Shown here: positions 17,411 to 24,237 of the stretch, piece by piece | Position numbering within the stretch: position 1 is the stretch's first letter | Layout of the letters: every line of letters starts with the position of its first letter | Source: an uncultured Bacteroidales bacterium | Lineage (GTDB): Bacteria; Bacteroidota; Bacteroidia; Bacteroidales; UBA932 | DNA length: 64,000 nucleotides | NCBI GenBank assembly: GCA_900319485.1 | Contig: ONOQ01000001.1 | Span: 22,564-86,563, forward strand | Direction: 5' to 3' | Notes under the pieces: model-generated | Told to the model about the DNA's origin: nothing | Seen by the model: the letters and a program-made list of their open reading frames with translations, nothing else | The model's database searches: none | Made by a program: the position numbers and the translations under genes

Positions 17411-18251
17411 AGTTCCTGGACGCAAAGGGCAGGGCCCAGCGGAGGCTGAGGTGCCAGTATTCCCAGTTGTGCACACCGTCACGCACGCGTAGCTGTGCCG
17501 GAACGCCGGCGTCACGCATAGCGCGGTAGAAGTCCAGGCTCAGGTACAGGATAAAGTCGTCGTCTCCGCAGTCCACGAACCATTTTACTGTTTTAAGCCG
17601 CTCCAGGGTTTCCGGAGTGGCTTTTTTAACGTATTGTATGGCCGAATTGTCTGCAACGGAGTTTGACGTTGCGGGGAACTTGCTGCCTTCAGGGATATCG
17701 GCCCATACCTCTCTCTTCTCGTTGTCCAGCCAGCCGCTCATAGCATAGCAACTGGAGAACATATCCGTGTGATGCTGGGCATACACCACGGAGCCGCCGC
17801 CGCCCATCGAAAGGCCCATAATGGCCCTCTGGCCCTTGCTGCCGCCGCAGTTGAACTTAGCCTCCACTGCAGGGAGGAGTTCATTGAAGAAAAAATCCTC
17901 ATAGGACCATCCGGGAACGTTGAAATAGCCGTTCTGGTAGGCGTGGATATTGGCATTGCCGGCGTTTGGCATAAGAATCACAAACGGGACGCATTCTCCT
18001 GATTCAATTAGTTCGTTTGCCACCCAGTCCACGCGGCCGCGGTCCTGCCAGGCGGTGTAGTCATCGGAGAGGCCGTGAAGGAGCACTATCAGGGGGTAAT
18101 GATTTGCGGGATTGTACCCTGCAGGAAGATACACGTTGTAGTTCTGGTCTGTGTCCAGAATGTTGCTATGGAGGGTATGGGTCTCTATACTCTGGCCGAA
18201 GGCCGAAAACGCCACGCAAAGGGCGGCAATGATGGTCAATAGTTTTTTCAT
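17400..18251 (-). CDS. Secreted alpha/beta-hydrolase esterase (esterase D / acetyl-xylan or feruloyl-like)
   Basis: The signal peptide is MKKLLTIIAALCVAFSAFGQ. The fold motifs are complete: YNVYLPAGYNPANHYPLIVLLHG (oxyanion strand), the nucleophile elbow GLSMGG with Ser148, a probable Asp in WFVDCGDDDF, and the catalytic His in DGVHNWEYW near the C-terminus. Length (283) fits the putative-esterase family, whose members hydrolyse small acyl esters or remove acetyl and feruloyl groups from plant glycans. No carbohydrate genes are directly adjacent, so the substrate is open. Its ATG sits 4 bases from a TAACTTAG box on the minus strand. The 3' end overlaps the TerB-like gene by 11 bases. Confidence 0.88.
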   Translation of the reverse strand: MKKLLTIIAALCVAFSAFGQSIETHTLHSNILDTDQNYNVYLPAGYNPANHYPLIVLLHGLSDDYTAWQDRGRVDWVANELIESGECVPFVILMPNAGNANIHAYQNGYFNVPGWSYEDFFFNELLPAVEAKFNCGGSKGQRAIMGLSMGGGGSVVYAQHHTDMFSSCYAMSGWLDNEKREVWADIPEGSKFPATSNSVADNSAIQYVKKATPETLERLKTVKWFVDCGDDDFILYLSLDFYRAMRDAGVPAQLRVRDGVHNWEYWHLSLRWALPFASRNFSI

Positions 18252-18255
18252 ACCG

Positions 18256-18263
18256 CTAAGTTA
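18256..18263 (-). promoter_or_regulatory. -7-like element (TAACTTAG) of the esterase gene
   Basis: Read on the minus strand, this TAnnTTTG variant (T to A at position 7) ends 4 bases before the ATG at 18251. The same variant precedes the CotH gene at 34679. Confidence 0.5.
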
Positions 18264-18276
18264 ATCATTTTTCGTG

Positions 18277-18284
18277 TATCTTTG
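18277..18284 (+). promoter_or_regulatory. -7 element (TATCTTTG) of the FecCD-like permease gene
   Basis: An exact match, 4 bases before the ATG at 18289 and back to back with the esterase promoter. It fixes the start at 18289 rather than the in-frame ATG at 18274, which would precede the promoter. Confidence 0.6.
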
Positions 18285-18288
18285 CACT

Positions 18289-19083
18289 ATGTTATTAAGT
18301 CTTCTGTACGTACTTATTTCCGGAATAGCCCTTCCTGTGGGCGGAATCCAGATGCAATACCTCTGGCGTAACCAACTTGGGGACGTGTATTCGCTGGGCC
18401 TTGGCTCTGCGGCCTGCCTTGGCGCCGCCGCGGCTACAATGTCCGGCTGGTGCTCCCTTACCGTCGGGAGTTTTATCTGCACGCTTATATGCACGCTGGT
18501 GTGCTATTTTGTGACGCTTAAAGTTAACACCCAGCAACTCATCACATTTGGCATTCTCTTCGGCACTTTCATAGGCTCACTTGGGACCATTGTGGTTACA
18601 AATGCGCCCACGGGAGACCTCCTGAAGCAGTATTACCTCTGGGGTGCGGCCAATTTCCGCCTGGAAGGCGTGACCACCGGAGACATCATTTTCTCCCTTG
18701 TCCTGTTTGCCGTGGGCCTTGGCGTAGCGCTGTGGCAGGCACGCAGGCTTACCCGCCATTTCAAGGAGGAGATTGAAATCCCTAACCGTGACAAAGCCTG
18801 GCTCCTTCTTGCCATAATGTGCCTTGTGACAAGCGCCGTGAGCATCTGCGGCCCTATCGGCTTCATCTCCCTCGGCGTTCCAAACCTCAGCCGCCTCATC
18901 TGCAAGAGTACGGATATCCGTAAGCACTATATCATCAGCAGCGCCATGGGTATCGGCCTTCTTCTTGTCACCTATCTTGTGGTGCAGTACGTCAATTTTG
19001 GCATCTACCTTCCCATCAGCGCAACAATGGCAATCCTTGCCCTGCCCCTGATGGCCATGATTTTTGTGAAAGGGAAAGAATAA
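18289..19083 (+). CDS. FecCD/BtuC-family ABC permease, N-terminally short
   Basis: Homologous to permeases of iron-siderophore and cobalamin importers. The protein begins [21 protein letters not shown], which corresponds to the second transmembrane helix of BtuC-like proteins (ISG...MQ followed by [15 protein letters not shown]). The rest is present, including the late [16 protein letters not shown] motif that contacts the ATPase and [19 protein letters not shown]. At 264 residues it is about 60 short, lacking the first helix and the following segment. No binding protein or ATPase gene is nearby. The promoter box abuts the start, so the short form looks real rather than a missed start. It could be a remnant or a shortened functional permease; the stop is 20 bases before sufB. 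Confidence 0.82.
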   Translation: MLLSLLYVLISGIALPVGGIQMQYLWRNQLGDVYSLGLGSAACLGAAAATMSGWCSLTVGSFICTLICTLVCYFVTLKVNTQQLITFGILFGTFIGSLGTIVVTNAPTGDLLKQYYLWGAANFRLEGVTTGDIIFSLVLFAVGLGVALWQARRLTRHFKEEIEIPNRDKAWLLLAIMCLVTSAVSICGPIGFISLGVPNLSRLICKSTDIRKHYIISSAMGIGLLLVTYLVVQYVNFGIYLPISATMAILALPLMAMIFVKGKE

Positions 19084-19088
19084 AGTGT

Positions 19089-19096
19089 TATCTTTG
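19089..19096 (+). promoter_or_regulatory. -7 element (TATCTTTG) of the suf operon
   Basis: An exact match lying between the permease stop and sufB, 7 bases before the ATG at 19104. It provides the operon with its own start point independent of the permease. Confidence 0.6.
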
Positions 19097-19103
19097 TATT
19101 CCT

Positions 19104-20540
19104 ATGCCTAATGATATCATAAATGAGTTCACCAAGGCCGAATACAAGGAAGGCTTTGTGACAGACGTGGAGCAGGAGTTCATCCCCAAGGGGTTGAACG
19201 AGGATATCGTGCGTATGATATCGGCCCGTAAAGAAGAGCCTCAGTGGCTCCTTGAATTCCGCCTGGATGCGCTTCATAAGTGGGAAAAGATGCCCCAGCC
19301 GGACTGGGCGCATCTTGATATGCCGGAGATAGATTTCCAGGACATAATCTACTTTGCCGCTCCCAAAAAGGACAAGGACCGCCCCAAGGAGATAGACCCC
19401 AAACTTGCCGAAACCTTCGATAAACTTGGCATTCCCCTCAAGGAACGCGACGTCCTTGCCGGCGTCGTGGCAGTAGACGCGGTGTTCGATTCCGTTTCCG
19501 TCACCACAACTTTCCGGAAGACCCTTGCAGAGAAAGGCATCATTTTCTGCAGTTTCTCCGAGGCCGTGAAAGAGCACCCTGACCTTGTCCGTAAATACCT
19601 TGCCAGCGTTGTACCGGCCAGTGACAACTACTTTGCGGCCCTTAACAGCGCGGTTTTCTCCGACGGTTCCTTCTGCTACATCCCCAGGGGCGTCCGCTGC
19701 CCTATGGAACTCTCCAGTTATTTCCGCATCAACGCGCGCGGTACCGGCCAGTTTGAGCGCACGCTCATTGTGGCCGATGAAGACTCCTACGTCTCCTATA
19801 TGGAAGGCTGCACCGCCCCAATGCGTGACGAGCAGCAACTTCACGCCGCCGTGGTGGAAATCATAGTTGAAAAAGGGGCCGATGTAAAGTACTCCACGGT
19901 CCAGAACTGGTACCCCGGAGACCAAGACGGCAAGGGCGGAATCCTTAACCTTGTGACCAAGCGCGGCATCTGTAAGGGAGAAGGCTCCCACCTCTCCTGG
20001 ACGCAGGTTGAAACCGGTAGCGCCATCACCTGGAAATACCCTTCCACCATACTGAAAGGGGACTTTTCATCATCTGAATTCTACTCCGTGGCCGTCACCA
20101 ACAATCATCAGCAGGCCGATACAGGCACCAAGATGATCCACCTTGGCCGCGGCACCAAGAGCCGCATCGTGAGCAAGGGAATATCGGCCGGAGTAAGCCA
20201 GAACAGTTACCGCGGCCTTGTGAGGATGGCTCCTGGCGCCAAGAACGCCCGCAACTACTCCCAGTGCGACAGCCTCCTCATTGGTTCCAAATGCGGCGCG
20301 CACACGTTCCCGGATATCCGGAGCGCCAATCCGTCGGCCACTGTGGAGCACGAGGCCACAACCTCAAAGATCTCCGAGGATCAACTCTTCTACTGCAACC
20401 AGAGGGGCCTGGACCCCGAGGAAGCAGTGGGCCTCATTGTGAACGGCTATGCCCGCGAGGTCCTTTCCCGTCTCCCCATGGAGTTTGCCGTCGAGGCCCA
20501 GAAACTCCTCCAGGTATCACTTGAAGGCTCTGTTGGATAA
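19104..20540 (+). CDS. sufB: Fe-S cluster assembly protein SufB
   Basis: Scaffold subunit of the SufBCD complex that builds iron-sulfur clusters in the cytoplasm. The 478 residues match SufB along the whole length: [76 protein letters not shown] and, near the end, [16 protein letters not shown]. Cys397 in the last motif corresponds to the conserved Cys405 of E. coli SufB that receives sulfur. The stop codon overlaps the start of pnuC by one base (TAATG). No sufS or sufE gene is in the operon, so the sulfur donor is encoded elsewhere. Confidence 0.97.
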   Translation: MPNDIINEFTKAEYKEGFVTDVEQEFIPKGLNEDIVRMISARKEEPQWLLEFRLDALHKWEKMPQPDWAHLDMPEIDFQDIIYFAAPKKDKDRPKEIDPKLAETFDKLGIPLKERDVLAGVVAVDAVFDSVSVTTTFRKTLAEKGIIFCSFSEAVKEHPDLVRKYLASVVPASDNYFAALNSAVFSDGSFCYIPRGVRCPMELSSYFRINARGTGQFERTLIVADEDSYVSYMEGCTAPMRDEQQLHAAVVEIIVEKGADVKYSTVQNWYPGDQDGKGGILNLVTKRGICKGEGSHLSWTQVETGSAITWKYPSTILKGDFSSSEFYSVAVTNNHQQADTGTKMIHLGRGTKSRIVSKGISAGVSQNSYRGLVRMAPGAKNARNYSQCDSLLIGSKCGAHTFPDIRSANPSATVEHEATTSKISEDQLFYCNQRGLDPEEAVGLIVNGYAREVLSRLPMEFAVEAQKLLQVSLEGSVG

Positions 20541-21157
20541 TGCTGGATACCGTCATATTCTCCCTTGCCGGCCGCCCGGTGCTGCTGATAGACCTGATAT
20601 CCAGTATATTGGGCCTTACCTGCGTTGTTCTGGCGGGCCGAAACTCAAAGTACAACTTCTGGGTGGGCTACCTTTACACGGCGGCGCTCTTCTTCCTTTT
20701 CTGGAACAGGAACCTCTACGCCAGCCTGCTTCTGCAGCCCATTTCCCTTGCCATAAACATCCTGGGCCACTGGCGCTGGACTCATCCAAAGAAGGAGGAG
20801 GCCACGGCAAAGGGGGACCTCAAGGTGAGTATGCTCAGCCTGCCCTGGCGCATAATGAGCATAAGCGCCGTGCTTCTTGTGGCTGGCCTCTGGGGCTGGA
20901 TACTGGACAGCCTTTTCCCCTCGGATCCCCATCCCTACCTTGACTGCACGGTGACGGTGCTCATCCTTATGGCGCAGTTACTGTCGGCCCTCAAAAAGTG
21001 GGACTGCTGGATTGCCTGGCTGCTTGTAAATATAACCCAACTCATCCTTCACATCAGCGTTGGCAACGTGTTTATGCCAATTGTGAGCGGCCTGTACCTT
21101 GTAAACGGCATCTGGTCACTTGTAACTTGGATCAAACTGTATAGAAAGAATGGATAA
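20540..21157 (+). CDS. pnuC: PnuC-type nicotinamide riboside transporter
   Basis: A 205-residue membrane protein with about seven hydrophobic helices. It matches PnuC facilitators, which import NAD precursors: LIDLISSILGLTCVVLAGRNSKYNFWVGYLYTA near the start, NLYASLLLQPISLAINILGHWRW in the middle (the WRW motif) and DCWIAWLLVNITQLILHI near the end. The position is odd: it is inserted inside the suf operon, overlapping sufB by 1 base and sufC by 8 bases, so it is translationally coupled to both. The length is at the low end for the family. The vitamin specificity (nicotinamide riboside versus thiamine or riboflavin relatives) cannot be settled by eye. Confidence 0.85.
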   Translation: MLDTVIFSLAGRPVLLIDLISSILGLTCVVLAGRNSKYNFWVGYLYTAALFFLFWNRNLYASLLLQPISLAINILGHWRWTHPKKEEATAKGDLKVSMLSLPWRIMSISAVLLVAGLWGWILDSLFPSDPHPYLDCTVTVLILMAQLLSALKKWDCWIAWLLVNITQLILHISVGNVFMPIVSGLYLVNGIWSLVTWIKLYRKNG

Positions 21158-21893
21158 GATGTTAAAGATAAAGAATCTTCACGCCTCAGTAGAGGACAAG
21201 GAAATCCTGAAAGGGGTGGACCTTGAGATAGGCCCCGGGGAAATCCACGCCGTTATGGGCCCCAACGGTGCCGGTAAAAGCACTCTGGCGGCGGTACTTA
21301 CCGGCCGTCCCGGCTACACCGTCACTGAGGGAAGCGTCACTTTCTGCGGAAAGGACCTTCTTTCAATGAGCCCGGAAGAGCGCGCCTGGGCGGGGCTTTT
21401 CCTCAGTTTCCAGTACCCCATAGAGATTCCCGGCGTCACTATCACTGCCTTTATGAAGGCTGCGGTAAACGCTAAACGCCGCGCAAACGGCTTGGAAGAA
21501 CTCAAGGCCGGGGAGTTCCTCAAACTCCAGAAGGAGAAGATGGCATTCCTTAAGATGAAGCCGGAATTTGCAAAGCGTGAGGTTAACGTTGGTTTCTCCG
21601 GAGGCGAAAAAAAGCGCAACGAGATATTCCAGATGGCAATGCTGGATCCGTCCCTCAGCATCCTTGACGAGACCGATTCCGGCCTTGACGTGGACGCCCT
21701 CAAAATTGTGGCCGATGGAGTAAACGCCCTCCGGAGCCCTGAGAAGTCTGCCATAATAGTGACTCACTACCATAAACTCCTTGAGTATGTCCAGCCGGAC
21801 TTTGTTCACGTCCTCAAGGACGGCCGCATAGTGAAAACCGGCGGGAAGGAACTCATAGAGGCTATTGAGTCTGAAGGATTTGACCAGTTTTAG
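21150..21893 (+). CDS. sufC: Fe-S cluster assembly ATPase SufC
   Basis: ABC-type ATPase that drives the SufBCD complex. It has Walker A GPNGAGKSTL (about 37-46), the SufC-specific Q-loop region LFLSFQYPIEIPGV, the signature FSGGEKKRNEI, Walker B SLSILDETDSGLDVDAL (here the SufC-typical DETDSGLD) and the switch His in IVTHYHKLL. At 247 residues it is of normal length. The start at 21150 lies within the end of pnuC (8-base overlap). The stop is 1 base from the ATG of sufD. Confidence 0.97.
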   Translation: MDKMLKIKNLHASVEDKEILKGVDLEIGPGEIHAVMGPNGAGKSTLAAVLTGRPGYTVTEGSVTFCGKDLLSMSPEERAWAGLFLSFQYPIEIPGVTITAFMKAAVNAKRRANGLEELKAGEFLKLQKEKMAFLKMKPEFAKREVNVGFSGGEKKRNEIFQMAMLDPSLSILDETDSGLDVDALKIVADGVNALRSPEKSAIIVTHYHKLLEYVQPDFVHVLKDGRIVKTGGKELIEAIESEGFDQF

Positions 21894-21894
21894 C

Positions 21895-22500
21895 ATGGGA
21901 CACGGCAGATACATAGATCCCCTTGTAGATACCCGGTCGGTGCCGGGTATGACGCACGTAGTGAAAGCCGGGGAAAAACTGGAACTGGAGTACGTGGTGC
22001 TTCCCCGGGAATCCAGGGACATTGACGTGAGCGTGGATCTCACGGGCCCCGGCGCGGAACTCTCCCTGAAGGCCCTCTACCTTTGCAAGGCCGACGAAAA
22101 GGTGAATTTCCGCATCCTGGTGCATCACAGGGCCCCCGGCTGCCGCAGCACCCAACTTGTGAACGGCATTGCAGGCGGCACTTCAAACGTCACATTCCAC
22201 GGCACCATAGTGGTAGCCCCGGACGCCCAGAAGACGGAAGCCTTCCAGGAAAACCACAACATCCTTTTCAGTGATTCCGCCAAGGTTGAGACCCGTCCCC
22301 AACTTGAGATTTATGCCGATGACGTGAAGTGCTCCCACGGAGCAACCGTCGGCCGCCTTAACGAAGACGAACTCTTCTATATGCGCTCCCGCGGCATTCC
22401 GCGCAAGGAAGCGGAGTCCCTCCAGATGATTTCCTTCCTCACTCCGGTCATCCCGGAAGGAAGGCGGGAAGAGATAGAAAACGCCATCAGAAGCCTGTGA
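21895..22500 (+). CDS. sufD: SufD, half-size form
   Basis: Partner of SufB in the SufBCD scaffold. The ATG at 21895 (one base after the sufC stop) is used; an in-frame TTG at 21865 lies within sufC and adds nothing family-like. The product is 201 residues, whereas SufD is usually near 400 or more. What is present is the C-terminal beta-helix core: GTSNVTFHGTIVVAPDAQKTEAFQENHN and the signature DVKCSHGATVGRLNEDELFYMRSRGI. His148 corresponds to the conserved SufD His360 of E. coli. The N-terminal helical region is missing, with no sign of it in other frames upstream. The last 4 bases overlap the GTG start of the next gene. Confidence 0.93.
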   Translation: MGHGRYIDPLVDTRSVPGMTHVVKAGEKLELEYVVLPRESRDIDVSVDLTGPGAELSLKALYLCKADEKVNFRILVHHRAPGCRSTQLVNGIAGGTSNVTFHGTIVVAPDAQKTEAFQENHNILFSDSAKVETRPQLEIYADDVKCSHGATVGRLNEDELFYMRSRGIPRKEAESLQMISFLTPVIPEGRREEIENAIRSL

Positions 22501-24086
22501 AACGCATCCTTCTCATACTTGCTGCATTAGCCGACCTTGCGGCCTGCGAACCCCAGTCTTCCCTTGACCGCGCAACCCGCAGCAAACTTGAGGAACTGGA
22601 TCGCTACATTGCCTCCCGGGAAATCTACTATGCCCGTAAGAACGGCCGCCTTGAGTCCCTGCGATCGATTATCGGCACAACAAAAAGCCCGGAAGCCCTG
22701 TATGAACTGGGGATGAATATGGCCAGGGAATACTTTTCCTACAGCCTTGACTCAACGCAGCATTACCTGAAATCCTGCCAGGCCATTGCCAGGGATCAGT
22801 TGAATGACAAAGACCGTTACAACGCCGCCACAATAATGCTGGGACACCTTTACGGCAAGGGCGGAAACTATCTGGAAGCGTCCCAGATTCTCTACGGCCA
22901 GATAGATTCGGCCTCACTTTCTCCCGCCCTCAAGGCTGAATATTATTGGGTTCTCTACGATTTCTGCGGAGATATGGCCGGAAATTCCGGCATTGTGGAG
23001 AGCCTGAGCATCCCTCCGGCATCGGCCTACCTTCCCATCCTTTTCCGCCTGCTTCCAAAAGACAGCCCCCGCTGGCGTATGGCCCTTCGCAATAAATATA
23101 TAGAGGAGGGGAATCTTGACAGCGCCGACAGCGTGAGCGCCCTTCTTCTTGCCGGAGTGAAGCCTGAAGACCGTGATTACGCCATCCACGCATATTTCCA
23201 GAGCGAGATAGAGTATCGGCGCGGAAACCATCCCGAGCGTATGCGCTGGCTGGTTCAGTCGGCCGAATGCGACCTTGTGAATGCCGTCCGTGACTACGCC
23301 TCGCTCACGATGGTTGCCCAGATCATCCTCCCCAGTGACGTGGACCGCTCTTTCCGCTACCTCCGGATGGCGCAGGAGGACGCCCTGGCGTACAACGCGC
23401 GCCTCCGCCCCTGGCAGATATCCCGCTTCCTGATGGAGGTTGAGGATGCCTACGCGGTCAGGCAGGCCGAGGCCAGAAGCGGCGCAATTGTGGGCCTGGT
23501 GATTCTGACGGTGCTGGTGGTTGTGCTTCTTATGGCGTTTTGGATGCTTGTGGCCCGTTCCCGCAACCTCACCCGCACCAAGGCCGCCCTTGAAAGCAGC
23601 AACCGCAAACTAGCCCAGGCCGATAAAGTGAAGGGAGACTACATTGTGAACTTCCTGGAAGGCCTCAGTTCCCAGATTTCAGTAATCCGCACGGAGGACA
23701 ATCATTTCCGTAACCTTCTCAAGCACGGCAAGGCCGACCAACTTCTGAAGGAACTCTCCATCTCCGGCCGCTCGGAAAAGGCTAGGGAGGAATTCTACGA
23801 GACCTTCGACCGCACCTTCCTTGCAATGTATCCGGATTTCCCGGACCGCTTCAACGCGCTCCTCAAAGAGGAAGGCCGTATTTATCCGCCAGCCGGAAGG
23901 CTCACCACGGAACTGAGGATCTTCGCCCTCATATGCCTTGGCGTAGACGATTCCAAGAAGATTGCCGCTATGCTGGACTACTCCGTGAGCACCATCTACA
24001 ACTACAAGGTGAGTGTGAAAAACTGCGCCCTTGAAGACCGCGACGGCTTTGAAAAGAGGGTGAAAGAACTTGCGGACAAACTTTAA
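22497..24086 (+). CDS. DUF6377-type membrane regulator with TPR-like periplasmic region
   Basis: A 529-residue protein beginning at GTG (GTGA overlap with sufD) with a lipoprotein-like leader MKRILLILAALADLAACEP. Residues about 30-325 form helical TPR-like repeats, expected to be periplasmic. A transmembrane helix follows (about 331-355), then a cytoplasmic coiled segment (LTRTKAALESSNRKLAQADKVKGDYIVNFLEG) and a C-terminal helical region resembling an HTH (LRIFALICLGVDDSKKIAAMLDYSVSTIYNYKV). This matches the Bacteroidota DUF6377 proteins commonly placed next to susCD loci, and here the beta-glucan locus follows. The regulatory role is inferred from architecture and position. A clear lipobox followed by a membrane helix is unusual; the leader may be a plain signal anchor. 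Confidence 0.78.
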   Translation: MKRILLILAALADLAACEPQSSLDRATRSKLEELDRYIASREIYYARKNGRLESLRSIIGTTKSPEALYELGMNMAREYFSYSLDSTQHYLKSCQAIARDQLNDKDRYNAATIMLGHLYGKGGNYLEASQILYGQIDSASLSPALKAEYYWVLYDFCGDMAGNSGIVESLSIPPASAYLPILFRLLPKDSPRWRMALRNKYIEEGNLDSADSVSALLLAGVKPEDRDYAIHAYFQSEIEYRRGNHPERMRWLVQSAECDLVNAVRDYASLTMVAQIILPSDVDRSFRYLRMAQEDALAYNARLRPWQISRFLMEVEDAYAVRQAEARSGAIVGLVILTVLVVVLLMAFWMLVARSRNLTRTKAALESSNRKLAQADKVKGDYIVNFLEGLSSQISVIRTEDNHFRNLLKHGKADQLLKELSISGRSEKAREEFYETFDRTFLAMYPDFPDRFNALLKEEGRIYPPAGRLTTELRIFALICLGVDDSKKIAAMLDYSVSTIYNYKVSVKNCALEDRDGFEKRVKELADKL

Positions 24087-24120
24087 TCTTACTACTTTTT
24101 TACATACTTCGAAAAAACTT

Positions 24121-24150
24121 AAGCGCTTGACACAAAGCGCTTTAATTTTC
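24121..24150 (+). terminator. AAGCGCTT hairpin: terminator and/or operator pair
   Basis: Two copies of the self-complementary octamer AAGCGCTT (24121-24128 and 24135-24142) with a 6-base loop, followed by TAATTTT. It can fold as a terminator for the upstream regulator. Each octamer also resembles a LacI-family operator core. It sits 53 bases before the GH3 promoter element. Confidence 0.55.
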
Positions 24151-24201
24151 CATACCCACTACTTTAAAACTACAAACGAAATCTGGATGTTTCATTTCCG
24201 G

Positions 24202-24209
24202 TAAATTTG
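24202..24209 (+). promoter_or_regulatory. -7 element (TAAATTTG) of the GH3-led locus
   Basis: An exact TAnnTTTG, 28 bases before the GH3 ATG. A weak TTTC stands near the -33 position. Confidence 0.5.
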
Positions 24210-24237
24210 CGATGAAAGTTAATTAATAACGCGCGGA

